Source: Symbiodinium microadriaticum | Lineage: Eukaryota > Sar > Dinophyceae > Suessiales > Symbiodiniaceae | Reading direction: 5' to 3' | DNA length: 64,000 nt | NCBI GenBank assembly: GCA_001939145.1 | Contig: LSRX01000523.1 | Coordinates: 276,784 to 340,783, forward strand | Part shown: positions 19,744-32,475 of the stretch, in pieces | How positions within the stretch are numbered: the stretch's first letter is position 1 | Layout of the letters: every line of letters begins with the position of its first letter | Translations under genes and position numbers: made by a program | Notes under the pieces: generated by a model | Databases searched by the model: none | What the model saw: the letters and a program-made list of their open reading frames with translations, nothing else | What the model was told of the DNA's origin: nothing

Positions 19744-21560
19744 GTGAAGCCCTTCAGTAAGCTACTTCGGCGGGGTCTGCACTGTTCTTAGCATCCTCTT
19801 GGAGACATTTTTGACCCTAGACCGCCTCCTTTCTCGTTAAACTTTGAGGCCAGGCTGCTGCAGAGGGGTCAGAGACTTTCATGTTTGCCACCGAGGAGCC
19901 GGATGACAATTAATCCTACCCGCTGCACTTTATAGCACCGGTGTCGAGGTATCTAAGCCCATGTCCCATCTTAACTGTCGTCGTCAGGGGTGCGAGACAA
20001 TCTCCGCTGGCATGGGTAAGCCGCGCGACTCGTCATGGCTCGCCATGGCCTCCCCCCTGGGACGGACCCAGCTAGGGCTGAAGGGAAGAGAGGTGCCGAG
20101 ACGGCACATGAGTTACCCGCCACCGACCTCATGTTGCCCAAAAAAAGAGGGATGTCGAGAAGGCATGCGAAATGCGCACCATCGGGTTGTGACTGGCGGA
20201 CTGACACTGTGCCCAGGCTGCCATGGGGATGCATCCGAAAGCAAGAGTTTGGGAATTTGCAAGACCCTGCACAGCCGCATGTAAAATCAAGAACGGCTTC
20301 TGCTTACCCTGTGTGTGATTCTGCATGCTTTCTCGTGGGTGTGACTGTGTGATTTCTGCTGCACGACAGTGAAGCCCTTCAGTAAGCTACTTCGGCGGGG
20401 TCTGCACTGTTCTTAGCATCCTCTTGGAGACATTTTTGACCCTAGACCGCCTCCTTTCTCGTTAAACTTTGAGGCCAGGCTGCTGCAGAGGGGTCAGAGA
20501 CTTTCATGTTTGCCACCGAGGAGCCGGATGACAATTAATCCTACCCGCTGCACTTTATAGCACCGGTGTCGAGGTATCTAAGCCCATGTCCCATCTTAAC
20601 TGTCGTCGTCAGGGGTGCGAGACAATCTCCGCTACTCGTCATGGCTCGCCATGGCCTCCCCCCTGGGACGGACCCAGCTAGGGCTGAAGGGAAGACAGGT
20701 GCCGAGACGGCACATGAGTTACCCGCCACCGACCTCATGTTGCCCAAAAAAAGAGGGATGTCGAGAAGGCATGCGAAATGCGCACCATCGGGTTGTGACT
20801 GGCGGACTGACACTGTGCCCAGGCTGCCATGGGGATGCATCCGAAAGCAAGAGTTTGGGAATTTGCAAGACCCTGCACAGCCGCATGTAAAATCAAGAAC
20901 GGCTTCTGCTTACCCTGTGTGTGATTCTGCATGCTTTCTCGTGGGTGTGACTGTGTGATTTCTGCTGCACGACAGTGAAGCCCTTCAGTAAGCTACTTCG
21001 GCGGGGTCTGCACTGTTCTTAGCAATGCTCTTGTCCTCCAGGCCCTTGAAAATGCCTTTAGTCCAGGGCGACACATCGCACGATGATGAGCCCTCCAAAG
21101 CCGGCTTAAAGATAAGTTGTGCGGCCTATTACTCATCCTCTTGGAGACATGTTTGACCCTAGAACGCCTCCTTTCTCGTTAAACTTTGAGGCCAGGCTGC
21201 TGCAGAGGGGTCAGAGACTTGCATGCTTGCCACCGAGGAGCCGAATGACAATTCATACTACCCGCTGCACTTTACTTAGCAATGCTCTTGTCCTCCAGGC
21301 GCTAGGCCGACACATCGCCGCACGATGATGAGCCCTCCAAAGCCGGCTTAAAGATAAATTGCGCAGCCTATAACTCATCCTTTTCGGGACATGTTTGACC
21401 CTAGACCCTAGACCGCCTCCTTTCTCGTTAAACTTTGAGGGCCAGGCTGCTGCAGGGGTCAGAGACTTGCATGTTTGCCACCGAGGAGCCGAATGACAAT
21501 TGCGCTTTTTTAGCACCCGTGCCGAGGTATCTAAGCCCATGTCCCGTCTTAATTGTCGTC
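19744..21560. repeat. Tandem array of roughly 0.6-kb units
   Basis: Unit 1 (19744-20368) and unit 2 (20369-20974) are nearly identical, apart from a loss of about 19 bp in unit 2 near 20634. Both start GTGAAGCCCTTCAGTAAGC and end GCTGCACGACA. From 20975 a rearranged third copy follows, with an inserted segment (ATGCTCTTGTCCTCCAGG...) that itself occurs twice (21023 and 21279). Frames of about 100 codons recur in the units but show no protein features. The unit family is unknown. Confidence 0.85.
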
Positions 21561-22414
21561 GTCAGGGGTGCGAGACAATCACCGCTGGCGTGGGTAAGTC
21601 GCGGGACTCGCCATGGCTCGCCATGCGGAAGAGAGGTGCCGAGAAGGCACATGAGTTACCTGCCACCGACCTTATGTTGGCGGGCTCGCCTGGTGCCTAG
21701 TCCGCTGGGTGACTGCAACTGCAAGCAAGAATTCTGGATGTTCCACAGCTGAACCCTGCAGATGAAGTGGGGTCTGGCCCTGAACCCCGACTGCTCCGAA
21801 TGCAGCTTCTCCGTGCGCCATTAGCAGAAAGGGCCTCCGATGCCCCGCGAACAGCTTCTCTGCGCACCAATGGCACAAACCAGGTCGGATTTTGGCCAAG
21901 GGTCTCTTATTTGGTCGAAAACGTGTGCAATAGATCAATCTGAAAAAGTCATCAACTGACTACATGTTGGAAATTTAAATTGATACTACAATCAGGTCTG
22001 TATTCCTGACTTGCGCATGACCGACGCATACCTTCGGACTGGTCTTCATTTGGCAACAGCGAATCGCTCAGGTGAGATCCGACACAATTTGCCTTGCATG
22101 TGACCCTGGCTTAGGGCACCGGGCGGAACAAAACAATCAGGAATGGAATGGATTGCCGAGAACGGAGTAAGGTCACCTAACCCTTTCCCACCCTACAGGC
22201 CAGTCCTAAACACAAAGAAGCAAAACACACGCAAGGCTCCGGAAGGGGAAGGAGACCATTGCTCTTCACGAGCTCCCAGGGGAAAACGCACGGCTTTCGC
22301 CGCTACATTGCGATCGCATGCGACCTCACGTTAGATGAGGTACCAGGTACGATATAGCGCAGAGTAGTGCAGAGTGCGAATCATGTGCTTACTGGTGCTG
22401 TGGCCTGTTCGGGG

Positions 22415-22642
22415 CCAAAAAGAGGAGGGATGTCGAGAAGGCATGCGAACCGTGCACCGTCGGGTTGTGACTGGCGGACTGACACTGTGCCCAGGCTGCC
22501 ATGGGGATGCATCCGAAAGCAAGAACTTGGGAATTTGCAAGACCACAGCTGCATGCAAAATCAAGAACGGCTTCTGCTTACCCTGGGTGCGACTGCATGC
22601 TTTCTCGTGGGTGTGACTGTGTGATTTCTGCTGCACGACAGC
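22415..22642. repeat. Detached partial copy of the 0.6-kb unit
   Basis: Repeats the last third of the array unit, from GGGATGTCGAGAAGGCATGCGAA to GCTGCACGACAG, with scattered substitutions. It lies about 0.85 kb beyond the array. Confidence 0.8.
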
Positions 22643-25264
22643 GACAGCGACAGTACCAGGAATTCATACGCATATGCAAGAGGGCCCGAGACTGACCAGG
22701 AGAGGACGATGTCTGACAGCGGGCCAGGAAGGAATTTACTGCAAGCCCTCCCCTCGCCTGACCCGACAACTAATGGCTGCCGCTTGAGGTTGGGAGAAGT
22801 TGTTTTCGGTGCACCCGGAAGCCTTCAAACCTCCACTGGTTGATGTTGGTTGGGGCTCGCACACGGTTGGTGTTATCTTTGTGTCGGAGCCGTCGACTGA
22901 TGCCCAGGGGGGTTTTGCAGTCTTTGGTCGTTTGCCGCAAGTTGAGCATGAACTCTTGGCCTGCTCCCCCGGATATGGCGGTGCACGTGGACGGAGAAGT
23001 TGTTTTGATCTCTCCTTGTGCCCCGCGATTTGTGCTCTTCAGCTGTCCTGTTGTTATGTTTACTTTTTGTGTCTTGCTATCAATCCTTGTTCTTGTCCTC
23101 CCTCCTGTCCTGTCCGTACGTCCCGCTAGCAAGAAACCCAATGGCTCTTTTAGCGTGAACAAAATGAAAAATTCAATTTGTTTCGGTAACGAATTCCATC
23201 CGAGCTACAGGACTTCATGTGTGTTTGGTCTGTTCACTTCCGGAATTTCCCCTGCAACAGAGTTCCTTGGTTTTACGAAAAGCACAATGAAGAAACCTGC
23301 ATGCTTCAAATGCGGTAAAATCGTGATTGTCTTATATGCTTAATCAACTTACATGGTCAATCCCAGGTGGTAGAAACCTTGAGAATGAAGAGCAGTTAAA
23401 GCAAACTGCAGTGGAAAGGTTTTTTGGAAGACTTGGAATACAATAATGTAGAGCTGCGTGACACGGATATGTAAGGGGCAGCGAGCTTTGCCTCCTCAGA
23501 GCCAATTAAACCCCAGCACAAGCAAGATGCCATCATCGATGGCACAAAAAGCCGCTTCCGAAAACCATTTCCGAGAACGGTCTGCCAAGGATGAGGCTAG
23601 GACTTGCGGCGGGTCGATCCTTGCTTGGCACGTTATCTCAAAGACGGTCCCCTCGCGTCTATCGCTTTGCATCTAGGAAAGAGGTGCTGCTGTACCTGAA
23701 TTCACATATATTCACATGAGGGAAAGGCACTACTGGTTCCGTTCCGTTCGTGGAGAATTTCATGAAGCGAAAAAGCAATAGAGCAACAAACACCGGCACT
23801 TCCAGATGCTTTTCTCACAGAACAAGCTCACATCACTTTCAGAGAGCGAACTTGTCATATTAAAATAAACGCGTAACAGTTCGATGAACATAAACAAGCA
23901 ACATTAGCATGTAAGAGCAGGCCAGGCTGTGTGGTGCTTCCGGTGTCGGAAGACGGTTGTCGGCATATTTAACCCGGATTGCACACCAGTCTTGTTGTCG
24001 CCACATATGCTCGTGCGCATCTGTCCGTGTATGTATGTATCTGTATGAATCGTATGAATGTATGCATGTATGCAAAATGTATGTATCTGGGCGCAAAAAG
24101 GCTTACTTACCAGGCCCTTGCGCGATGCATGAAGGAGGTTTGCAGAAGTGCTGTCCGGATAGACGACGATATGACCCAATTGTAACAACTACATGCCAAC
24201 TTGCGGCAGGAAATCTAGTGGTAGACGCGGGTGACATCTCAACAATTTTGAAGTTGTCAGGCAGAAAAGCAGAAAGATGCGGATGCTCTTCGAGCTGCGC
24301 GGCTCGCACGCTTCTCGTGACGGATGCATGGCGAGCGGCAGGTTCACACTCCAAGACTCACCGGGTTCGAATTGCAAGGCCCACCGGAGTCTGCAGCCAC
24401 ATGCATGCGCCTGTACAGCTACAAGCTTTGCGGCTGGCTGGTCAATACAGTGCTTTGCACTTTTGCATTTCATTGTCGAAACCCCAGCCGTGAATTTGTT
24501 CTGCCGATTCGTGCAGGCTGAGCTGGTTCAAGCAAGGAGGCAGCAAAGAGCAGTTTTACAAAGATGGATTGGGCTGTGCCTCAATTGCTGAAAATTCGGA
24601 TAGGGCGAGTGTAAGATAGTAAGACCGTACCGACTGTAGAATGCTCAATCATAGATGCACTCGTCGATCTGCGAACTGCTTCCCTGCATTGCCGCGAGTT
24701 CATGGATTGCCTGGGACTGTCCGGTGCCCTGTGCCACCGGGCGTCATGTCGACATACCCAGCCCGGCAACGTGGATGCACGCGATGACTGGTGCTGCTGC
24801 CTTGCACATATTCCGCTGCAGAGCGAATGATCAACAAAAACTCTGGTGTTGAGCGCGAGCTTGGGCCGATCAGTGGGCCTTCCACCGTGTTTTATGAGGG
24901 CTTCCGAAGCTTTTGTGACATGAGGGTGGGGCAAGTCAGTTTGGCAGCCTGGTTGGTGTCGTCCCGGATGCACTGGAAGCTGCGAAGCCGTTGATTGACC
25001 CTCGGCTAAATTCAGAAATGCTGCCTCGATGTCCAAGCCCCAGTAAGCATACGGAGATTGATGGGGCTTTTGACTTTCCAAGGGTACCATGGTACCAGAA
25101 CGTCGGCAGCTGAGCCATGTCGTGGCGGCCAGCATGTTAGGTCGTTGACAAACTGGTTGATAGGGTCACAGTATTGACAAGATGCCGCTGTTTGTTTGCA
25201 TCGCTTCAGGATTTCCGCAAGATGCTGGCTCAATAGCAAGAGAGCTCCGTAGTTTGACAAGTGC
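22643..25264. other. Largely non-coding; one doubtful 167-codon frame and a GTAT microsatellite
   Basis: A plus-strand frame at 22840-23343 has a membrane-like stretch (VVMFTFCVLLSILVLVLPPV) and a CFKCGK end but no recognisable family. It may be a remnant exon. A degenerate GTAT/ATGTATGC repeat lies at 24028-24085. The rest has only short unsupported frames on both strands. Confidence 0.4.
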
Positions 25265-25288
25265 TTGCAGGGTTCTGCGTGTTGCAGA

Positions 25289-28200
25289 ATGCTGTGCTTC
25301 CATTTTCTAGTTTGCACATGGGTTCGGCTGGCCTGGAGTGGTCGGCTCCAGGGCCGGATGCGTGAGCAAAGTATGATGGGTGGCGGTGACGAACCGAAGT
25401 TCGCGTGCAAGCGAGGGATGCATCTTCAGCTGGACAAAAGTCTATCAGACCACCATGTCGTGAATCCATATGCGGAAGATACCGAAGAGCATCATTTCGT
25501 GTTGCCACATGGGGTAGACCACTTGGAGACCCACAGAGGTCCGTGCAGCGAGCTTGTTTATGGTCCCCCTTTGTTCGATGCAGACATACGGAAAAGGTAT
25601 TGGGACCCCGAAGAAATCACACCGTTGGATTATTTGGACGGATTCATCGAGGTGCGTTGCATAAGAAAAGGCTCTAGTGCTTCACTTCAGGTGATTCAAT
25701 ACTCTTGCCGTGAGTACCTCCCTTTCTCTGTCATGTGGGCAAACGACCCAACGCTACCAGGGCAGCTGGGGCCCCCAGGGGCTCAGTTCGAGTATGCAGA
25801 GTTTCATTGCGGTGACCCATTTGTTCAGCATGGACCGGACCTTCTACAAAATGGTGTTCAGGAGCTTGCCATGCCCCGAGCACACACACTGATGGCAGCT
25901 CTCGGTGCATGCGAGGATGAGAAGCGCTGTGCAGCTGTGGCTGTGCATCCCGACGGATCAGCATTTCGCATGCTGGACAAGTTTGCGTGCAGTCTCGTCC
26001 CCGAGGCGACAAGCACACAGTTTGATGTAGGGGACGAGGTCCAACTGTCGCTGATTGTGCAGAGCACGCCTTTGGATGGCAAGGCTGATGTTACGGACAC
26101 GAGCAAGACTCAAATCGGAGTCGTTCTTGAGAGCTGGAGCCTGGAATCACCTGAGTCACACGTACTTGTCCAGTTTCAGCATGGTCCCGTGCGGATACTG
26201 CCCGAGCACCTACAACACAAGCGGTTGTCGTGGACGGTAGTAAGGAAAATCCGTGCACGCCAAGTTGCTTGCAACGATTTGCAAGCCGAGACAAGCTGTG
26301 ACGTGCACAGCATCAGTGATGCCGAAGTTCTTCAACGGGGCTCCTCGCTCACTGCCGCAGACTGTCAGCAAATGTGTTCCTCCCGTATGCAGAATTCCAC
26401 GCTGCTTAACGGATGCTGCATTCTTACCTCGGAGCTTTGTGCCCTGACAAGGGGCGAGCATTTCAAGGGCAGCACCGACAGTCCCGATCAGCTTGAAGAG
26501 TCAGCTGCATCTTGCAGGCAACTTCCTTGCTCGTTGGACCCATCTTGCTCGTTTGGAGCTGGTGACTTTGGTGTGCACTCGGACGCAAAAGCTGAGGATG
26601 AAGGTGCAAAAACCACGGTGTACTTCGATTTCGCACATCCATTAAGCATGCCTTTCTATTTTGACGTGGAGAACTTGCAGATCTTTCACTTCACTTCGCA
26701 GGACAAGAGCGCCAGAAAAGCAAGGCGTGCAGGCAGACTGGTTCATCCGATTGGATCTACTACCGTCATCCCCTCGAATGCAAGCCGTGTCAATTTGGGC
26801 TTGGAGGTGAACCGCATGACTGACTTTCAGGTCGCACATCACCAGCTGCAGCTTGTGTGTGATGCTTTCGGACAGAAGCTGGGTCGGAAGTTGACACCTC
26901 CGAACCTGCAAGAGGCTGCTGGATCCGGTGAGTGCGATGAACCTCACGAGGCCTTTGAGAGCTGCTTGATCAGAGTCGGCTGTGGAATGTTGGGAGATCA
27001 TCAACCCTTTGCACCGCCATGGTTTGCTCAGCTCCCGTTTGACATTCTGGCTTGGCAGGCTCCAGCTGCCTTCTGCTGCGGTAGACCGTACACTATCGAT
27101 CAGCGGGAGGACTCGTGGATGAAGACCTTGCTGGATTCGGCTGGTATCCAAGCAGTCTCCATTTCAAAAGTTGAAGATTCCAAGGCACATCAAGGCATGC
27201 AAGCTTCTTTGGAGACAGGCTCCGCAGCCCTCAAGAAATTGCTGTCCCGTCATATCGCCGATGAAGAGATGTTGAACTGGCTCGGCCAGTTGGTGCGGAC
27301 TGCCTTGCACGAGTTCAAGAAGATCCTTACCGATTTAAAAGAGACCATAGACTCGGAAGGCCCGGAATTGGAGATCTCGTCGGATGGCACCTCCTTCTTC
27401 CAGGTGCAGGAGTTTGGTGATCAGCAGACACCGTCTGGCCGGAGGGGAACGGAGGTAGCCCGATGGTGTTCAGAGAGAGGTGCCTTCCTGCAGATTGACC
27501 CGAAGTCAAACAGTACTGGACTGCAAAAGACATGGAACCTTGTTGCAGCAATTCCAGGCGCGATCTTCAACTATGGTTTGCGCCCGCTCTGGAACTTTTT
27601 GGCAAGACCATTGCTTAAGTGGGGGCTGTCTTTGATGAAGTGGGTCCTCGAACATCCGAGAGCCGCACTATTTATTTCGAAGTTTGCATTGGCCGTGCGC
27701 AATCGCATGTGTGAGAAGGCTTCGTGGTATGTCTACGGAAAGCCGACGGAGTCCTCTGTCGGAGCTTTCACCAAAATGTCCAGTGCTTTCAGCGAGCCGC
27801 ATCCTCGGTCCCGCAGCCAGTTGCAACACCACCAAACCCATTACTGTGGTAGCTCGAGCATGCCCAGAATTGCCATGATGTGACATTAGATATGACATGG
27901 TGGGATGTATAAGCGGCATGCGCAGGGCCTGGATACGGACGCTGAGGCAACCACTGTGCCGTAGGCGTCACACTCCATCTTATTTGCATAACACTTCTTT
28001 GTATCAGCATGTGCCTTCTACACATACGTGACATTGGAGTCTGATGTGTTGAAATTGTATCATGCGGGCTGAAAGCTTCTTCAAAGCATGACCTCTCCAA
28101 AATCTTCCAAGGTTCAGGAACTACACAGCGCAGATGTTTACGCCGGCTACGATGCTGACAATGCTACAGGATGTAGTTGGCTCGTCCACGTTCGTGAACA

Positions 28201-28583
28201 CAGTGGCGGACATAGGAAAGGCCAGCTATGCGCTGATACTGGCATGGACCGGCTTTGCGTCTGGTGGGGCCGCAATGGCCTTACTGTCCAGTTTCTCAGC
28301 ACTGCTTGCCGAGGCGTCTGTGGAGGCAGGAAGGCGGGCACTGGAATTGGTAGTATACCAGGAAATTGCCAAGGAGATCCCATCGAACCTCTTCGATATG
28401 CTTGCAAACAAGTGCCTGCACAAGCGTGAGAAGACGAGAGTGACATGGACAGCTTCCAAAGACGAGATTTTGGCGACTGGTACAAAAGCTGTGGAAGAAG
28501 TAACGAAGAGCTTTGTGGAAGCAGGGCAGGGACTTGCCAATGAAGTTTCACGCTGGACCTCATTCTTGAAACGTTCCGGTTGA
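25289..28583 (+). CDS. Unrecognised large secreted or membrane-associated protein, spliced
   Basis: The long exon (25289-about 27800) encodes some 840 residues from MLCFHFLVCTWVRLAWSG, a plausible signal peptide. An AG at 25269-25270 after pyrimidines could alternatively be a splice acceptor. The body is mixed alpha/beta with many scattered cysteines and no repeats. Near residue 690 comes a helical LLSRHIADEEMLNWLGQLVR, and about 770-845 an amphipathic or hydrophobic cluster (GAIFNYGLRPLWNFLARPLL; MKWVLEHPRAALFISKFALA). A second exon, about 28117-28583, continues with VADIGKASYALILAWTGFAS and an Ala-rich helix and ends at TGA. The frame closes at 27883 between them, so an intron of about 300 bp is inferred with unplaced ends. 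I do not recognise the family. The layout suggests an extracellular domain followed by C-terminal membrane-embedded helices. Confidence 0.65.
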
Positions 28584-31500
28584 CGTAGCATTCTGAGGAG
28601 AATCCGAAAAATGTTTCGCTGGTGCGAGAGCTGCTTTGATGTCAATTGTAATGCTCGTTGCAAAAGGCGACAGACTCTCGCCGAGGCTGATCCACGTTGC
28701 AACCACTGAAGCTATCGACGGCAACCGGCAGGCAGCGATAAGATTTGGTGCCGTAGGCTCCTGACAGAGCTCCCACATCAACTTATGTTGCAATTGACGC
28801 ATGCGGTCCACACGCATGCTAGAGTCGTCTCATGCCATCTCCTTCGCCCAACAGCTTGCAGTTTGAGCTCTTGCTGAGAGCGGTCTCACTTGCAATGTCG
28901 GAATTTGAGCCCCATCCCCGGGCCCGGCCCCCAGCCCCCAAAAAAAGAGGTACCGAATGAAAGTTGCCACGTGTGTAACATGTGTGTTCACAGTCTTCTC
29001 AGCAGTGTCAGTCGTTTCGGGGACGGTCATCATTCATGTTTGGTTGCGAAATTTGTGGTTCAATAGCCAGTGGGGCGCGATGTGGGCAGGCATCCTGTAC
29101 AGGCTAGCTTTCCAACGCGTTTCTAGATGCTGGCCAACACAACCGCCACACATCATAACACGCAGTCAGGCTGCACTCGGGGACTTCGCAGATACCGGTT
29201 TGGGGATTGGTCGCTACAAGCCTTAGACCCAATGGCCGAGTTGTCTTGAGTTTCTGGTTGTTAACTGTTGCAGGCATCCTACACCCCAAACACTACACCC
29301 TAAACCGCAGGTGTTGAGATCCAGGTTTACAGCTGAACCCTCTTACGCTTAATTTGGGGTTCAGGCCAGTTCGGGCAGGGTCTCAATTGGGTTTCGAGAT
29401 TGGACCGTTCTCAGCGCCGACATGGCCATGTTGCTGGGCAGAACCGCGCTGCTGGCAGCCTTTCTGCGGGCTAGGCCCTTTTTAAAGCTTCTAATACCCT
29501 CAACCCGAAAAACGCTGCTTCATTTGGGGTTGAGTGGGGTGTAGGCGGTTTAAAGCATTTGATGAGGTTATGTTGATATCCTGGTTAGGGCGCGTGCGTC
29601 CATGATTCAGGGTTCAGGCCAGGCCATTGCATTGCAGGGATCTTGACTCCAGAGGAGAATTCGGATCGTGACTTAGGGACACAGGTTCAGTTAGCATTGC
29701 AAATGCTGCGTGTTTAGACTTCGTTGCTGTTGCGACCATTGGTGGGCGCATGGGTCCGTCCGAAACCCTGAACCCTGAGCCCTCTTTGTTATTAATTCAC
29801 ACCCTAATCCCAGCATCGGGTTGATAATAGTACTCACATTTAAAGAAGTTGTTTTTGGCCCATTTTGCCCGCCAAAGACTATTTTCCATTTGGACAGGTT
29901 TTCATGTGGCAGAAAGGGACCACATTTAAAGAAATTTCTTTTGATGTAAAAAAAGGGTCTAAGAGGTCAGGGTTTAAAACTACAAAGCTGCAGAAGTCTC
30001 GGCTTTCTGCTTGGAGCTGCGAAGCAAGCTTCTCAGATCTGCTCTGCCTCTCCAGCTTTTGAGAAAAAGAGCCTTTAGAAATCTGAGCTTTCTTATGCTT
30101 TCGCTTACTAGAAGATTGCAGTTTTCATTCTCTCCTGAGCTACCCCTTACGTGTGGGGCCCCGACAGCAGCTTCTTAAATGTGGTCCCTTTTCAAAAAGG
30201 GACCACATTTATAGCCATCTCCCGGGCCGAGAGGACAGCAGTCTCCAGGCTGCCTCTTCCTTTGCTCAATTTTTTTTATTAGTCAGGCCTCTCTTGCTCT
30301 TGCCCCGGACCGGACCCGGACCCGCCTAAACAATTTCAATTAAAAAGACCCAAAAATGCAAGACATTCTTTAATGTGGCGCCCTCAATTTTTAATTCTGG
30401 CGGGGGGGACCCCCCCCCCCAATAATGCGATGCGGGGATTAATGGACTTCGCGGGCGAAGGTTAAAACTTCGCTAGCAAAGGTCAGAACTTCGTGGGCAA
30501 AGGTCGAAATTTCATTGGACAAGGCTGGACTGAGAATGCTCGCAAGTAGCAGTGAACGAGATTCCTCGAGGGCGGGGTCAAAATGTTGGAACCCGGTAGC
30601 ATCAATGCTGCTTTGTATGTCCAGCGACACCATGGGGCCTGAGCTGAGCAGCGAGGGCCTGGCAGCGGAGGTATTCTAAAGCCCTAAACCCGGGGCCTTG
30701 GGAATTTGTCGCGTCCCTCTCTTGGGCGCGTGCGGCATCCTGGCTCACAGGCACCGTGTTCCGGCTCTCGGACCATTTCTGAGGCAGGGACAGTTTTCGA
30801 GCTCCCAGGGACCATTTGCTTCCAGGGACAACTTGAAGCTTCCAAAAACAGTTTTGAGCTGCGACCATTTTTGAGGCTTTCAGGAGAATTTTCTAATTAC
30901 GGGGACCATTTTGGCTCATTTTCAAACGAGTTTCAGGGACAGCTTGAAGCTTCCAGGGCTCCTGGGACGGCCATCTTCGCTTCTCCGACCATTTCAAAAG
31001 TCCCAAGCGCTGAACCTAAACCTGCAAACTTTGGCATAATTTTTGTCCAAGGTCAGGGTCATGTTTTTCTGGCTTTGTGCATCTTGCGCGGATTTGGTTT
31101 GGTTGGCTTCGGTGTTGGCTCGTTTTGAGTAGTGCATGGGCGGTCTTGGGGTGGGCATGTTTACTCCCTAAGGCATGCTTACCAGCGCCCGACCCGCCTG
31201 GCACACCCTAAGGCCCTAACACTAAATCCGGCTGCTTAGGGGCCCTGCATCTGGGGTTCCCCGGAGGATGATCTCAGGCGATGGTTGATCTCAAGCATAT
31301 GAAGCCACTGAAAGGCCCTAGACAGCAAAAAACGTTTTCCTGAGAGCTCTCAATGCAGAGAAGCACCAGTTGATTACAGAATAGGCGGCCCCAGAGTTTC
31401 GGGTTGTGGGAGGGTTTTGGACATTGGGTGTATTAGTCAACAGTCAGGGGTTGAATTGAGGGCGTATAGAGTCTGGACCACGATGGAGGGCTGTGTCTTG

Positions 31501-32349
31501 GCAGGCTTGGGCCACAGGTGGCGAGAACGGAGTCCTAGACAAGGGGACCAACTCTTGCCCAGATTCTTGGCACCGCTACAACACTGTCTCATTTGATCTT
31601 AAAACTGGGGCTTCACTGTGTAACAGGAGCATGGCTGTAGTTAAGGTCCACGCTTTCTAAGAAAGGCTCTATAATGAGCCGTTTCCATGCATTCATCTGA
31701 GGTACGGCACAGCCACTACAAGTGGCAAGAGAGCGAGCCACAGCAGAGTGAACACCACGTAGGAGAGTGGAATCGCATCACGGGCTGTCTCGTTACGCTT
31801 GAGGAGTTGCATGTTTCAAGCATGCGGGGGTTCTTACATTTATGATGCGGTCAATATTTTGGTGGGGGCGGCGGTGGCACGGCATGATGATGGTGATATG
31901 TGATATGCAGATTAATATGGAAAGGACGCCTAAAAAGGACCCGTGCTTGGGAGAAGCTCCCAGAGAGGCCCGGAGCCAGGCCATCCAAATTAAACCCGCT
32001 ATACCCGCAACCCGCAATCGATGTACGACCTATGACGACGTATAGAGTAAACTTGAGCTCAACCCCCAATTCTAGAACTCCAACCCCTACTTATGCACTA
32101 AATCTTGATCCCGTAGCCCTAAACTGTATGCCTGGTGGTTGGTTTCACTCAAAGCTCACAGGCGGCTGGAAACCGGTCGGAAAGAGGTCCTCTAGTCAAA
32201 ATCCAAGGCGGTAGAAGGCTAGAAGATAACAGAGAGAACAGATCTAAGGAGGCCAACATCGAAGCGTCAAGAACCAGCATCCGCTTCTTGGATGTGCTTC
32301 CGTGGGCATAATTCGTCATGAACTCGAACCCTAAACCCAGCTCTAGGGT
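28584..32349. other. Intergenic, repeat-rich, no supported gene
   Basis: Only short frames. Degenerate telomere-like words occur (CCCTAAACC near 29299; GAACCCTGAGCCCTC near 29770). Positions 30447-30520 hold about four 21-bp units of the type CTTCGCGGGCGAAGGTTAAAA. Positions 30765-30985 hold a loose repeat of GGGACCATTT and CAGGGACAACTTGAAGCTTC phrases. A C-run is at 30411-30420. No family is recognised. Confidence 0.5.
30447..30520. repeat. 21-bp tandem repeat
   Basis: Three and a half to four imperfect units of the form CTTCG(C/T)GGGC(G/A)AAGGT(T/C)(A/G)AAA. Confidence 0.75.
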
Positions 32350-32354
32350 GTCAG

Positions 32355-32462
32355 TGTTTTTATCCCGTTCGTACAATAGTGGATGTACTATAGTCATTTA
32401 CCTACGTCGTCACTGTGGCTCAAGAATGCAAAAAGGATTCGTGCTTTCTGCTGTTAACTTTA
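32355..32462 (+). repeat. Element B 5' LTR
   Basis: 108 bp, TGTTTTTATCCC to TTAACTTTA, differing from the 3' copy at one base (AAAAAGG versus AAAAAAG). It contains GTCACTGTGGCTCAAG at 32409-32424, which resembles the 3' part of the dinoflagellate spliced leader. Confidence 0.95.
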
Positions 32463-32475
32463 GGTTATCATCCGC
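32463..32475 (+). other. Element B primer-binding site (half-tRNA type)
   Basis: GGTTATCATCCGC directly follows the 5' LTR. Its complement GCGGATGATAACC can be drawn as an anticodon arm (GG-ATGATAA-CC), and it differs at two positions from the initiator tRNA-Met arm. It shares the first five bases, GGTTA, with the site in element A. The identity of the primer tRNA is inference. Confidence 0.45.

Noticed and set aside
19016-19747. 243-codon frame running through the N gap
   Set aside because: Nearly half is undetermined sequence. The rest is minisatellite.
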